Notes: generated by a model not told the origin, from the sequence alone. Positions 36,375-44,954 are shown, numbered from the stretch's first letter. The stretch: DNA of 64,000 nt from Nitratireductor soli (GCF_001050155.1 NZ_LFVY01000014.1:62001-126000); one strand, 5' to 3'. A program made the numbers and translations.

Positions 36375-37601
36375 CTAGTTGCCCACCCCATAGCGCCGCT
36401 TCCATTCGGTCTCGATGCGCTCCATCCAGCTTGGATGCGGCTCGTCGAACGCCGGGCCGAGTTCGTCCGGCCGCAGGGTGGCGATGCCGAGATCGATGGC
36501 ATCGAAGCGGGCGCGATCTTCGGCATCGAGCTTGGCCAGCGCCAGCACGGTCGGGTCGCCCCAGATGGCGGGATCCTGCTTGCGCGCCTGCGCTTCGGGC
36601 GAGAGGAGGAAATTCGCCGTCACCAGCGCGCCGGCCTTGGCGGCGGCGTTGTAGGGGATGGTCAGGAAATGGGTGTTGGCCAGCGTGCCGCCGAGAAAGG
36701 TGAAGGAGCGCACCGTGTCCGGCAACTCGCCATTGGCGATGGCGCTCGATGCTTCGGCGGGATTGAAGGCGAAGATGATGTCCAGTTCGGAATCGGCCAG
36801 AAGCTGCTTCATCGCCGGATAGTTCTGCGGATAGGCCCTGCCCGAACGCCACATCAGTGGATTGAGCGCGTCGAGATAGTCGAACAGCGGTCGGGTCACC
36901 TCGGCGAAATTCGCCTCGTCGACCGGCTTCTGCAGCAGCGCCTTGTCCTCGATCTTTTCGGCGAGCACCTGTTTCAGGAAGGACGAGCCGATGAAATCCG
37001 GCGGCTGCGGGTAGGAGAAGCGACCCGGATTTGCGCGCGCCCATGCAAGCAGCCCGTCGGCATCCTGCGGCAGCGCCGCGACCTCGGTGCGCGCCTGATC
37101 GTAGAAGAAGACCAGCTTGGCCATGCCCCAGGGGCTTTCCAATCCCTCGACGGGGATGGTGAAGTCGGTGCGGATCGTCGGCTTGCTCTCGGCATCCACA
37201 TAGGCCCAGCCCGGCAATTGCTCCGCCCAGCCCGGTGTCATGATCAGGCCCTGGCCCTTCATGGAGGCGAAATTCTCGCCGTTGATCCAGATGAGATCGA
37301 CCGAGCCCGCCTCGTCGCGGCCGGCGGCCTTCTCGGCGACAACGGTGGCGACGGCGCTGGCTGTATCCTCCAGCTTCACATGCTTGAGCGTGACGCCGAA
37401 ACGCTTCTTCAGCTCCTCGCCGGCCCATTCGATGTAGGCATTGATGTTCTGCGAACCGCCCCAGGCGTTGAAGTAGACGGTCTCGCCGCGCGCCTGCGCC
37501 AGCACCTCGTCCCATTTCCGCGGATCGGGATTCGTCGTTTCGGCCAGAGCCGGCGCCATGCCGAGCGCCAGCAATGCCAAGGAAAGAACGCGTTTGTGCA
37601 A
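36375..37601 (-). CDS. ABC transporter substrate-binding protein (YnjB-like)
   Basis: A 408-residue periplasmic protein with signal peptide LHKRVLSLALLALGMAPALA. The mature protein is of the YnjB/COG4134 type: KWDEVLAQARGETVYFNAWGG, NAYIEWAGEELKKRFGV and VDLIWINGENFASMKGQGL. TTG at 37601 is chosen because GGGAGA lies about five bases upstream and the signal peptide follows at once; ATGs at 37667 and 37652 would add a poorly fitting leader. The ligand is unknown. It is the first gene of the importer operon. Confidence 0.88.
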   Translation of the reverse strand: MHKRVLSLALLALGMAPALAETTNPDPRKWDEVLAQARGETVYFNAWGGSQNINAYIEWAGEELKKRFGVTLKHVKLEDTASAVATVVAEKAAGRDEAGSVDLIWINGENFASMKGQGLIMTPGWAEQLPGWAYVDAESKPTIRTDFTIPVEGLESPWGMAKLVFFYDQARTEVAALPQDADGLLAWARANPGRFSYPQPPDFIGSSFLKQVLAEKIEDKALLQKPVDEANFAEVTRPLFDYLDALNPLMWRSGRAYPQNYPAMKQLLADSELDIIFAFNPAEASSAIANGELPDTVRSFTFLGGTLANTHFLTIPYNAAAKAGALVTANFLLSPEAQARKQDPAIWGDPTVLALAKLDAEDRARFDAIDLGIATLRPDELGPAFDEPHPSWMERIETEWKRRYGVGN

Positions 37602-37694
37602 TTGGATCTCCCAAGTCGCCGAATTGGATGCAGCAGCCAGCCGATAGAGCATGCGGGCGACGTGCAAATCAATGCGCTCGGCTGCCGGGCCGGG

Positions 37695-38513
37695 TCACTT
37701 CCGGGTGAACGGCGAGTGAGCAGCGGCAGGCGGGAAAGCCTGTCCGGCCGCCTTCCCTTCGCTTCCCTCCACATGCAGCTCGATCCGGTCGGCGGCGAAA
37801 CGCGTCTCCGAATACTGCACCGGCCGCCCCTCCGTATCGACATTGACGGCGATCGTCACAAGCACGATGGCGCCGGGCGACAACTGCAAATCGCGCAGGT
37901 CGGCCGCGTCGGCGTGCCGCGCCGTCACCACCGTCGAATGGCGCAGATAATCGGTCAGCCCAAGCGCCTTGAAGGAAGCGGTCACCGAACGGGTGCGCGC
38001 GAACGCCTTGGCCATGCCGCCGAAACGCTCGGCATCGAACCAGCCCCGCCCGCGCGAGACGGGCCGGCCATCGGCCTGTGAAAGCGTTTCGAGGCGGACG
38101 ACCCGGGCGCCCGCCTGCAGGCCCAGCGCCCTGGCGACGTCGTCAGGCGCCGGCTCCACCCCATGGCCGAGCAGCGCCGCGTTCAGCTCGCGCGTCTGGC
38201 TTGCCAACCCTTCGGAGAAGCGCGTGCGGGCGCGGATCGGATAGGCGAGCCGCTGACGCCCCTCGACGAAAGTGCCGCGCCCCTGCTCGGCGCGCAGGAC
38301 ACCCTCCTGAACCAGAGCGGCGATGGCCGAGCGCACCGTGTGCCGGTTGACGCCAAAGCGCGCCGCCAACGCCACTTCCGGTGGCATGCGCCCGCTCTCG
38401 TCGGCAAGCCCGGCGGCGATCTCGCGCCGCATGCGGTCGGCGATCTGCCGCCATAAGGCAACGCCGCTGCGCCGCTCGATCACCGCGCCTTCACCCTGGC
38501 CCAAATTCTTCAT
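37695..38513 (-). CDS. phnF: Phosphonate metabolism GntR-family regulator PhnF
   Basis: A 272-residue GntR/HutC regulator. The N-terminal winged helix has ALWRQIADRMRREIAAG, FGVNRHTVRSAIAALVQEG and LRAEQGRGTFV. The C-terminal UTRA domain carries the ligand pocket (STVVTARHADAADLRDL, RPVQYSETRFAADRIEL). PhnF represses C-P lyase genes until a phosphonate or phosphate signal is present. ATG 38513 is used; ATG 38534 would overlap the PHO box, and a GTG at 38483 with a nearby GAAGG is also plausible. It is divergent from phnG, with the operator between them. Confidence 0.93.
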   Translation of the reverse strand: MKNLGQGEGAVIERRSGVALWRQIADRMRREIAAGLADESGRMPPEVALAARFGVNRHTVRSAIAALVQEGVLRAEQGRGTFVEGRQRLAYPIRARTRFSEGLASQTRELNAALLGHGVEPAPDDVARALGLQAGARVVRLETLSQADGRPVSRGRGWFDAERFGGMAKAFARTRSVTASFKALGLTDYLRHSTVVTARHADAADLRDLQLSPGAIVLVTIAVNVDTEGRPVQYSETRFAADRIELHVEGSEGKAAGQAFPPAAAHSPFTRK

Positions 38514-38527
38514 GCTCCCGAAGCCGA

Positions 38528-38545
38528 CTGTCATCAACGCGTCAT
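38528..38545 (+). promoter_or_regulatory. Predicted PHO box upstream of phnG
   Basis: CTGTCAT (38528-38534), CAAC spacer, GCGTCAT (38539-38545): two 7-mers in the 11-base periodicity of PhoB sites, matching CTGTCAT in 7/7 and 5/7 positions. A weaker third unit (ACATCTT, 38550-38556) would end 10 bases before the -10 box, the expected geometry. Confidence 0.65.
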
Positions 38546-38572
38546 GGACACATCTTAGGGAGAGACTATAAT
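38545..38572 (+). promoter_or_regulatory. Predicted phnG promoter
   Basis: TGGACA (38545-38550), 16-base spacer, TATAAT (38567-38572). The -10 is a perfect consensus and the -35 is 5 of 6. Transcription would start close to 38579, so the PhnF-type dyad at 38581-38600 would cover the start point and block initiation. Confidence 0.65.
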
Positions 38573-38580
38573 ATGTTTAA

Positions 38581-38600
38581 TTGTCTAGAACAATAGACAA
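38581..38600 (+). promoter_or_regulatory. Predicted PhnF operator
   Basis: TTGTCTA (38581-38587) and TAGACAA (38594-38600) form a perfect 7-bp dyad with a 6-base spacer, the form expected for a GntR/HutC dimer. It lies at the predicted start of phnG transcription, next to divergent phnF. Confidence 0.75.
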
Positions 38601-38619
38601 ATTGACCACGCAATCATCG

Positions 38620-39099
38620 ATGGACACACTCATGGTCTCACGTCAGGAAAGACAGGCGGTGACGGAACGGCGGCGCGAGGCGATGGCCGTGCTCGCCGAA
38701 GCGCCCGGCAAAACCCTCATTCACCTCTGGCAAGAGGCGCGGCTGCCGGACGACGCGGTTGTGTTGCGCGGCCCGGAAACCGGCCTGGTAACGCTGCGCG
38801 GCCGCATGGGCGGTGGCGGCGCTGTGTTCAATTTCGGCGAAGCAACCGTGACGCGGGCGACGGTCAAGCTGCCCTCGGGCACGGTGGGCCACGCCTATGC
38901 GCTGGGCCGCGAGACGCAAAAGGTGCGCATCGCGGCAGTCATCGACGCGCTGCGCCAACGGCCGGAGTTCGAAGCGGTGATCGAGGAGAAGATCCTCACC
39001 CCCTTGCGCCACCGCCAGGCGGAGGCCGATGAAGCCCGCCGCGCCGAAACGGCCGCGACGCGGGTGGATTTCTTCACCATGGTTCGGGGAGAAGACTGA
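38620..39099 (+). CDS. phnG: C-P lyase subunit PhnG
   Basis: A 159-residue subunit of the PhnGHIJ core complex that, with PhnI, transfers the ribose-triphosphate of ATP to methylphosphonate. The PhnG pattern is visible in QAVTERRREAMAVLAEA, VVLRGPETGLVTLRGRMGG and FNFGEATVTRATVKL. It starts at ATG 38620 (or 38632). Its stop overlaps the phnH start by one base (TGATG). Confidence 0.95.
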   Translation: MDTLMVSRQERQAVTERRREAMAVLAEAPGKTLIHLWQEARLPDDAVVLRGPETGLVTLRGRMGGGGAVFNFGEATVTRATVKLPSGTVGHAYALGRETQKVRIAAVIDALRQRPEFEAVIEEKILTPLRHRQAEADEARRAETAATRVDFFTMVRGED

Positions 39100-39722
39100 T
39101 GGCGTTCGATTCCATTGCCATCGAGGGCGGTTTCAAGAATCCCGTATTCGACGCGCAGAGCATGTTTCGCGCCGTCATGCAGGCCCTGGCCGAACCCGGT
39201 ACGGTGCATCGCGGCATTGCGCTCACGAGACCGCCGGCGCCACTGACACCGGAAGCCGCCGGTGTGGCGCTGACCCTGTGCGACCAGGATACACCCGTCT
39301 GGCTCGACCCGGCATTGCGGGCAGAGGAGGCGGTCGGCACCTGGCTCGCCTTCCATACCGGCGCGCCGCTCGCCAACACGCCGGCCGACGCGCATTTCAT
39401 CTTCGTCGCCGATGCGGAAAACCTGATCGGCCTGGAGAATTTTGCCCAAGGGACGCAGGAATATCCGGACCGGTCGGCGACGCTTGTCCTGCAGGTGAAA
39501 AGCCTGACCGGCGGCGCGGAGCTGGTTCTTGAAGGTCCCGGCATCGAAAGCCGGGCGCGGCTTTCCCCGCATCCCATGCCGCGCCATTTCGCCCGCCAAT
39601 GGGCGCAGAACCGCGCCCGCTTCCCGCGCGGCATCGACATCGTTCTCGTCAGCCGGGAGGGCCTTGCCGCCCTGCCGCGCACCACCCGCATCGTCAATCA
39701 GGAGGGCGAGCCATGTATGTAG
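39099..39722 (+). CDS. phnH: C-P lyase subunit PhnH
   Basis: A 207-residue PhnH subunit of the core complex, distantly related to PLP-fold proteins but without PLP. Landmarks are FKNPVFDAQSMFRAVMQALAEPG, ALTLCDQDTPVWLDP and the C-terminal GIDIVLVSREGLAALPRTTRI. It is coupled to phnG (1-base overlap) and phnI (10-base overlap). Confidence 0.95.
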   Translation: MAFDSIAIEGGFKNPVFDAQSMFRAVMQALAEPGTVHRGIALTRPPAPLTPEAAGVALTLCDQDTPVWLDPALRAEEAVGTWLAFHTGAPLANTPADAHFIFVADAENLIGLENFAQGTQEYPDRSATLVLQVKSLTGGAELVLEGPGIESRARLSPHPMPRHFARQWAQNRARFPRGIDIVLVSREGLAALPRTTRIVNQEGEPCM

Positions 39723-40828
39723 CCGTCAAGGGCGGCGAAGCCGCCATCCGCAACGCCCACCGGCTTCTGGCGGACCGCCGCCGGGGCGATCGCTCCGTGC
39801 CGGCGCTGACGCTGGAGCAGATCGCCGGGCAATTGTCGCTCGCCGTCGACCGGGTCATGGCCGAGGGCTCGCTGTACGACACCGGGCTTGCCGCGCTTGC
39901 CGTCAAGCAGGCGCGCGGCGACATGATCGAGGCGATCTTCCTGCTGCGTGCCTATCGCACGACGCTGCCGCGCTTCGGCTATACGCGGCCGGTCGACACG
40001 GCGGCGATGCGGGTCGAGCGGCGGGTTTCGGCCACTTACAAGGATCTGCCCGGCGGGCAATTGCTCGGTCCCACTTTCGATTACACGCACCGCCTGCTCG
40101 ATCCGGAGCTGGCCGAGGACCAGGATCCGGCGGTGCCTGAAGCGCGCGCCGCCGACGACGAGGCCATGCCACGCGTGTCCGACATCCTCGCCCATGAAGG
40201 GCTGATCGAGGAAGACGGTTCCCTGCCGGAAGACCGTGAGCCCGGCGACATCACCCGTGAGCCGCCCGAATTTCCCATGCAGCGCGATCTGCGCCTGCAG
40301 GCCCTGTCGCGCGGCGACGAGGGCTTCCTGCTGGCGCTCGGCTATTCGACGCAGCGCGGCTTCGGCCGCAATCACCCCTTTGCCGGCGAAATCCGCATCG
40401 GCGCGGTGGAGGTGGAGATCGATGTGCCGGAACTGGATTTTCCAGTCACGCTCGGCCGCATCCGCGTCACCGAATGCCAGATGGTCAACCAGTTCAAGGG
40501 GTCGATGAAGGTGCCGCCGCAATTCACCCGCGGCTACGGCCTCGTCTTCGGCCAATCCGAGCGCAAGGCGATGGCCATGGCGCTGTGCGACCGGGCGCTG
40601 CGCGCCGCCGAGCTCGGCGAGGACATCACCGCGCCGGCGCAGGACGAGGAGTTCGTCATCTCGCATTGCGACAATGTGCAGGCGACCGGCTTCGTCGAGC
40701 ACCTGAAGCTGCCGCATTACGTCGATTTCCAGGCCGAGCTTGGCCTTGTGCGGCAAATGCGCCGTGAATATGAAGAGCGCCGACGGGCCGGCGATGAGGC
40801 GACGACAAGCCGGGAGGCCGCCGAATGA
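39713..40828 (+). CDS. phnI: C-P lyase subunit PhnI
   Basis: A 371-residue core subunit with the nucleosidase/phosphonate-transfer role in the PhnGHI step. Family landmarks are MYVAVKGGEAAIRNAHRLL, LTLEQIAGQLSLAVDRVMAEG, SLYDTGLAALAVKQARGDMIEAIFLLRAYR (read in part), and the C-terminal EFVISHCDNVQATGFVEHL. It overlaps phnH by 10 bases and phnJ by four (ATGA). Confidence 0.96.
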   Translation: MYVAVKGGEAAIRNAHRLLADRRRGDRSVPALTLEQIAGQLSLAVDRVMAEGSLYDTGLAALAVKQARGDMIEAIFLLRAYRTTLPRFGYTRPVDTAAMRVERRVSATYKDLPGGQLLGPTFDYTHRLLDPELAEDQDPAVPEARAADDEAMPRVSDILAHEGLIEEDGSLPEDREPGDITREPPEFPMQRDLRLQALSRGDEGFLLALGYSTQRGFGRNHPFAGEIRIGAVEVEIDVPELDFPVTLGRIRVTECQMVNQFKGSMKVPPQFTRGYGLVFGQSERKAMAMALCDRALRAAELGEDITAPAQDEEFVISHCDNVQATGFVEHLKLPHYVDFQAELGLVRQMRREYEERRRAGDEATTSREAAE

Positions 40829-41739
40829 ACGCCCCCAGCGACACCATCGCCCAGTACAATTTCGCCTATCTGGACGAACAGACCAAGCGGATGATCCGCC
40901 GCGCCATCCTGAAGGCCATCGCCATTCCTGGCTATCAGGTGCCGTTCGCCAGCCGCGAGATGCCGATGCCCTATGGCTGGGGCACGGGCGGCGTGCAGGT
41001 GACCGCCTCGATCATCGGTCCCGACGACGTGCTGAAGGTCATCGACCAGGGAGCGGACGATACGACCAACGCCGTCTCTATCCGCGCCTTCTTCCAGAAG
41101 GTGGCGCATGTCGCGGTCACGACGCACACGGCTGATGCAACCATCGTTCAGACGCGCCATCGCATTCCCGAGGAGCCGCTCAAGGAAGGCCAGGTGCTGG
41201 TCTACCAGGTGCCGATCCCCGAGCCGCTGCGCTTCCTCGAGCCGCGCGAGACCGAGACACGCAAGATGCACGCGCTCGAAGAGTACGGGCTGATGCACGT
41301 CAAGTTGTATGAGGACATCGCCCAGCACGGCCACATCGCCACCACCTTCGCCTATCCGGTCAAGGTCGAGGGGCGCTATGTGATGGATCCCTCGCCGACG
41401 CCGAAATTCGACAACCCCAAAATGCACATGTCGAGGGCGCTGCAGCTCTTCGGCGCGGGCCGCGAGAAACGCATCTATGCCGTTCCGCCCCATACGCGGG
41501 TGGAAAGCCTCGATTTCGAGGATCACCCCTTCGAGGTGCAGCGCTTCGACGAGCCCTGCGCGCTGTGCGGCGGCATGGATGTCTATCTGGACGAGGTCAT
41601 TCTTGACGACCAGGGCGGGCGGATGTTCGTCTGCTCCGACACGGACCATTGCGAGGAACGGCGCGACGCAGGCCATCGCGGGCACCTTGCCGGGGAGGAC
41701 GGTCCGCCCTCCTCCATTTCCGAAGGAGGCACCCAATGA
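40825..41739 (+). CDS. phnJ: C-P lyase catalytic subunit PhnJ (radical SAM)
   Basis: A 304-residue radical-SAM enzyme that breaks the C-P bond of ribose-1-methylphosphonate 5-phosphate, releasing methane and the cyclic phosphate. The unusual Fe-S ligand motif is intact: CALC, then 21 residues, a Cys, five residues and a further Cys (CSDTDHC), that is C-x2-C-x21-C-x5-C. The N-terminus (YNFAYLDEQTKRMIRRAILK) and MPMPYGWGTGGVQVTAS are typical. It overlaps phnI and phnK by four bases each. Confidence 0.97.
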   Translation: MNAPSDTIAQYNFAYLDEQTKRMIRRAILKAIAIPGYQVPFASREMPMPYGWGTGGVQVTASIIGPDDVLKVIDQGADDTTNAVSIRAFFQKVAHVAVTTHTADATIVQTRHRIPEEPLKEGQVLVYQVPIPEPLRFLEPRETETRKMHALEEYGLMHVKLYEDIAQHGHIATTFAYPVKVEGRYVMDPSPTPKFDNPKMHMSRALQLFGAGREKRIYAVPPHTRVESLDFEDHPFEVQRFDEPCALCGGMDVYLDEVILDDQGGRMFVCSDTDHCEERRDAGHRGHLAGEDGPPSSISEGGTQ

Positions 41740-42512
41740 CCGACGAACCCCTGCTGCGCGTTCGCTCCGTCTCCAAATTCTACGGCAACCGCATCGGCTG
41801 CGAGGACATTTCGTTCGATCTCTGGCCGGGCGAAGTGCTGGCCGTGGTCGGCGAATCCGGCTCCGGCAAGACGACGCTGCTCAACTGCCTGTCGACGCGG
41901 CTGATGCCCACCTCGGGCTCCGTCGCCTACCGCATGCGCGACAATGCCTTCCACGATCTCTACCGGATGAGCGAGGCGGAGCGCCGCATGCTGATGCGCA
42001 CCGATTGGGGCTTCGTCCACCAGAACCCGGCCGACGGGCTGCGCATGACGGTGTCGGCCGGCGCCAATGTCGGCGAACGGCTGATGGCCGTCGGTGATCG
42101 CCACTATGGCCGGATCCGCGCCGCGGCGACGGATTGGCTTGGCCGCGTCGAGATCGCCGAGGACCGGATCGACGACCAGCCGCGCGCCTTTTCCGGCGGC
42201 ATGCGGCAGCGGCTGCAGATCGCCCGCAACCTGGTCACCGGACCGCGCCTCGTCTTCATGGACGAGCCGACAGGCGGCCTCGACGTTTCGGTGCAGGCGC
42301 GGCTGCTCGATCTTCTGCGCGGGCTGGTGCACGAACTGGGCCTGTCGGCCATCGTCGTGACCCACGACCTTGCCGTGGCGCGCCTCCTGTCGCATAGGAT
42401 GATCGTCATGAAGGACGGCCATGTGGTCGAAAGCGGCCTGACCGACCGGGTGCTGGACGACCCGCAGGCGCCCTACACCCAGCTTCTCGTCTCCTCCATC
42501 CTGCAGGTGTGA
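41736..42512 (+). CDS. phnK: C-P lyase accessory ABC ATPase PhnK
   Basis: A 258-residue ABC-type ATPase that binds the PhnGHIJ core; not a transporter. Walker A is GESGSGKTTLL, Q-loop FVHQNPADGLRM, signature FSGGMRQRLQIARNL, Walker B RLVFMDEPTGGLD and switch His VTHDLAVA. It overlaps phnJ by four bases; the phnL ATG follows two bases after its stop. Confidence 0.95.
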   Translation: MTDEPLLRVRSVSKFYGNRIGCEDISFDLWPGEVLAVVGESGSGKTTLLNCLSTRLMPTSGSVAYRMRDNAFHDLYRMSEAERRMLMRTDWGFVHQNPADGLRMTVSAGANVGERLMAVGDRHYGRIRAAATDWLGRVEIAEDRIDDQPRAFSGGMRQRLQIARNLVTGPRLVFMDEPTGGLDVSVQARLLDLLRGLVHELGLSAIVVTHDLAVARLLSHRMIVMKDGHVVESGLTDRVLDDPQAPYTQLLVSSILQV

Positions 42513-42514
42513 CC

Positions 42515-43222
42515 ATGGCAACGCCCCTCGTCGTCTCCGAAGTCGCCAAGAGCTTCACCATGCACCTGCAGGGCGGCATCCGCCTGCCGGTGGTGGCCGA
42601 TGTCTCCTTTTCGCTCGCCGCCGGCGAATGCGCCGTACTTGGCGGCCCGTCGGGCGCCGGCAAGAGCTCGATCCTGAAGATGATCTATGGCAGCTATGCC
42701 GTCGACCGCGGCCAGGTCATCGTCACGCATCGCGGCAATCTGGTGAACCTCGCTACCGCCGATCCACGCACCGTGCTCGCCGTGCGGCGCGATACGATCG
42801 GCTATGTCAGCCAGTTCCTGCGCGCCGTGCCGCGCGTTTCGGCGCGCGACGTGGTGGCCGAACCGCTGATCGCCCGCGGCGTGGCGCTGTCCGACGCGCG
42901 CGGCAAGGCCGAGGCGCTTCTCGCGCGCCTCAACCTGCCGGAGCGGCTGTGGGCTTTGCCGCCGGCGACCTTTTCGGGCGGCGAGCAGCAGCGCGTCAAC
43001 ATCGCGCGCGGCTTCATCACCGATCATCCGGTGCTGCTGCTCGACGAGCCAACCGCCTCGCTCGACAAGGCCAACCGCGCGATCGTCATCGCCATGATCG
43101 CCGAGAAGAAAGCCGCCGGCGTCGCCCTGCTCGGCATCTTCCACGATCATGAGGTGCGGCAGGCGGTGGCCGACCACATTATCGATGTCACGCATTTCGC
43201 ACCGGATCGGCAAGCCGCATGA
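42515..43222 (+). CDS. phnL: C-P lyase accessory ABC ATPase PhnL
   Basis: A 235-residue ABC ATPase, the second accessory ATPase of the C-P lyase system (PhnK-PhnL engage PhnGHIJ). Walker A is GGPSGAGKSSILKM, signature FSGGEQQRVNIARGF, Walker B VLLLDEPTASLD, and an atypical switch region FHDHEV. ATG 42515 is used; a GTG at 42509 overlapping the phnK stop is also possible. It overlaps the acyltransferase gene by four bases. Confidence 0.95.
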   Translation: MATPLVVSEVAKSFTMHLQGGIRLPVVADVSFSLAAGECAVLGGPSGAGKSSILKMIYGSYAVDRGQVIVTHRGNLVNLATADPRTVLAVRRDTIGYVSQFLRAVPRVSARDVVAEPLIARGVALSDARGKAEALLARLNLPERLWALPPATFSGGEQQRVNIARGFITDHPVLLLDEPTASLDKANRAIVIAMIAEKKAAGVALLGIFHDHEVRQAVADHIIDVTHFAPDRQAA

Positions 43223-43833
43223 AACAGCTTTCGGAAAGTCCGTTCATCCATCCGACAGCCGAGGTCAGCGGCTCGACGCTCGGCCGCTACACGGAAATCG
43301 CAGAGCGCTGCCGCGTCCATGAAACGACGCTCGGCGATTATTCCTACATCATGCAGGATGGCGGCGTGTGGTGCGCCGAGATCGGCAAATTCTCCAACAT
43401 TGCGGCAAGCGTGCGCATCAACGCCACCAACCATCCGACATGGCGGCCGACCCTGCACCACTTCACCTACCGTTCGTCCGACTACTGGCCGGATACCAGG
43501 CATGACGAGGAGTTCTTCGACTGGCGGCGCGGCAACAAGGTGACCGTTGGCCACGATACCTGGCTCGGGCACGGCTCCATCCTGTTGCCCGGCGTCACCG
43601 TCGGCGACGGCGCCGTGGTTGGCGCGGGAGCGGTGGTCTCGAAGGATGTCGCGCCCTACATGATCGTCGGCTGCGTGCCGGCAAAGCCGATCCGCGAGCG
43701 CTTCGACCGCAGGACCGCCGAGCGCTACCAGGCGCTGGCCTGGTGGGATTGGGATCATCTGCGCCTGCGCACCGCGCTCGACGATTTCCGCGCCATGACG
43801 GCGGAAGCGTTCCTGGAGAAATACGAGGCATAA
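43219..43833 (+). CDS. Hexapeptide-repeat (LbetaH) acyltransferase of the phosphonate operon
   Basis: A 204-residue left-handed beta-helix acyltransferase with hexapeptide turns (VSGSTLGRYTEIAERCRV, VTVGHDTWLGHGSILLPGV, VTVGDGAVVGAGAVVSKDV) and the putative catalytic His in RINATNHPTWRP. It ends the rightward phn operon (4-base overlap with phnL) and is followed by a terminator. PhnO in E. coli is an unrelated GNAT enzyme that acetylates aminoalkylphosphonates; this protein may fill that role, which is an inference. Confidence 0.88.
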   Translation: MKQLSESPFIHPTAEVSGSTLGRYTEIAERCRVHETTLGDYSYIMQDGGVWCAEIGKFSNIAASVRINATNHPTWRPTLHHFTYRSSDYWPDTRHDEEFFDWRRGNKVTVGHDTWLGHGSILLPGVTVGDGAVVGAGAVVSKDVAPYMIVGCVPAKPIRERFDRRTAERYQALAWWDWDHLRLRTALDDFRAMTAEAFLEKYEA

Positions 43834-43891
43834 GCCGCCGCGCCAACGCGCCGCAGCATTCCCTGAATATGGTTGTCAGGTTTTTGTTGAC

Positions 43892-43915
43892 AGACCGGGC
43901 CGGTCTCGGTTTTTA
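43892..43915 (+). terminator. Terminator of the phnGHIJKL operon
   Basis: AGACCG (43892-43897) and CGGTCT (43901-43906) form a perfect 6-bp stem around GGC, followed by CGG and a TTTTTA run. The gap 43834-44125 otherwise shows no gene; no Irr, Fur or RirA box was recognised upstream of bfd. Confidence 0.75.
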
Positions 43916-44125
43916 TTGCGCTGCATCCACGGGATGCGTCCACGATGCCTGGGCCTTTAACCCACTCGATCACCGGACGCCTCGTCGCTAGCCCTTTGCC
44001 ATGCGACTCGCCAATGTTTCGGCATGTCAGGGATTTGAAGGCTCGTGACGGACAAGCTTCCAGTTCGACGGTTTTGTGCACAGGCAAAGGGGCGTCCCCG
44101 CCCCGACCTGAGAGACCGACGCGCC

Positions 44126-44440
44126 ATGCTTGTCTGCCAGTGCAACATGATCACCCAGAAAGAGGTCGAAGACACCATCGTCTCGCTTCTCGACGAGGAT
44201 GCATGGCAGCTCATCGTGCCGGCCAAGGTTTATCACACGCTCTCCAAGCGTGGTCGCTGTTGCGGCTGCTTCCCAAATGTGGTGGAAACGATCATCCGGG
44301 TCACCGAAGAGTACCACCACCGTCACAGCGGCGCCGAAGGCGCCGAGATCGTGACCTATCTAGATCAGGTTCGCGCGCTGCGCGAGCGGTACGGGAGCAG
44401 GTTCAATGAAAGGCGACAAAAAGGTTATCGAGCGGCTTAA
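44126..44440 (+). CDS. bfd: Bacterioferritin-associated ferredoxin-like (2Fe-2S) protein
   Basis: A 104-residue BFD-like [2Fe-2S] protein: [18 protein letters not shown] at the start and [14 protein letters not shown], giving four cluster cysteines. In known systems Bfd reduces bacterioferritin to release iron. The C-terminal tail (about 40 residues beyond the BFD domain) is longer than in E. coli. Its stop lies 35 bases inside bfr, so the two are translationally coupled. Confidence 0.93.
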   Translation: MLVCQCNMITQKEVEDTIVSLLDEDAWQLIVPAKVYHTLSKRGRCCGCFPNVVETIIRVTEEYHHRHSGAEGAEIVTYLDQVRALRERYGSRFNERRQKGYRAA

Positions 44441-44891
44441 CGAGGCGCTTACCCACGAACTCGGCGCGGTCAATCAGTACTGGCTGCATTATCGCCTTCT
44501 CGACGATTGGGGCTACACCAAGCTGGCGAAGAAAGAGCGTGAGGAATCGATCGAGGAGATGCACCACGCCGACAAGCTGGTCGAGCGAATCATCTTCCTC
44601 GAGGGGCATCCCAACCTGCAGGTCGTCGGCCCGCTGCGCATCGGCCAGAACATCAAGGAAGTTCTGGAAGCCGACCTCGCCGGCGAACACGATGCCCGCA
44701 AGCTGTACAAGGCGTCCCGCGACGACTGCCACGCTGCAGGCGACTACGTTTCGATGAAGCTGTTCGAAGAACTATTGGCCGACGAAGAAGGTCATATCGA
44801 CTACCTCGAAACGCAGCTCGAACTGCTCGGCAAGATCGGCGAGGCCAAATACGGCCAGCTCAACGCCGGATCGGCCGACGAGGCGGAATAG
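44406..44891 (+). CDS. bfr: Bacterioferritin
   Basis: A 161-residue heme-binding ferritin for iron storage. Ferroxidase-centre ligands are all present (E18, E51, H54, E94, E127, H130) and the heme ligand Met52 is intact. A strong terminator follows. It is coupled to bfd by a 35-base overlap. Both sit between the two arms of the phosphonate cluster. Confidence 0.97.
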   Translation: MKGDKKVIERLNEALTHELGAVNQYWLHYRLLDDWGYTKLAKKEREESIEEMHHADKLVERIIFLEGHPNLQVVGPLRIGQNIKEVLEADLAGEHDARKLYKASRDDCHAAGDYVSMKLFEELLADEEGHIDYLETQLELLGKIGEAKYGQLNAGSADEAE

Positions 44892-44928
44892 CGGATTCCG
44901 GCCCGCAAGGGCTGTTCACGCGGATGAG

Positions 44929-44954
44929 GGGCGGCGGAAGAGCCGCCCTTTTTT
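44929..44954 (+). terminator. Intrinsic terminator of bfd-bfr
   Basis: GGGCGGC (44929-44935) and GCCGCCC (44942-44948) form a perfect 7-bp stem, followed by TTTTTT. Position is 38 bases after the bfr stop; the last T run touches the phnN stop on the other strand. Confidence 0.92.

Noticed and set aside
36340-37601. TPP riboswitch upstream of the YnjBCD-like operon
   Set aside because: Looked for a thi-box (CTGAGA and related elements) upstream of the binding-protein gene and found none; thiamine assignment is not supported.
43834-44125. Iron-responsive operator upstream of bfd
   Set aside because: No Irr-type (TTTAGAA-N3-TTCTAAA), Fur or RirA-like palindrome could be identified.
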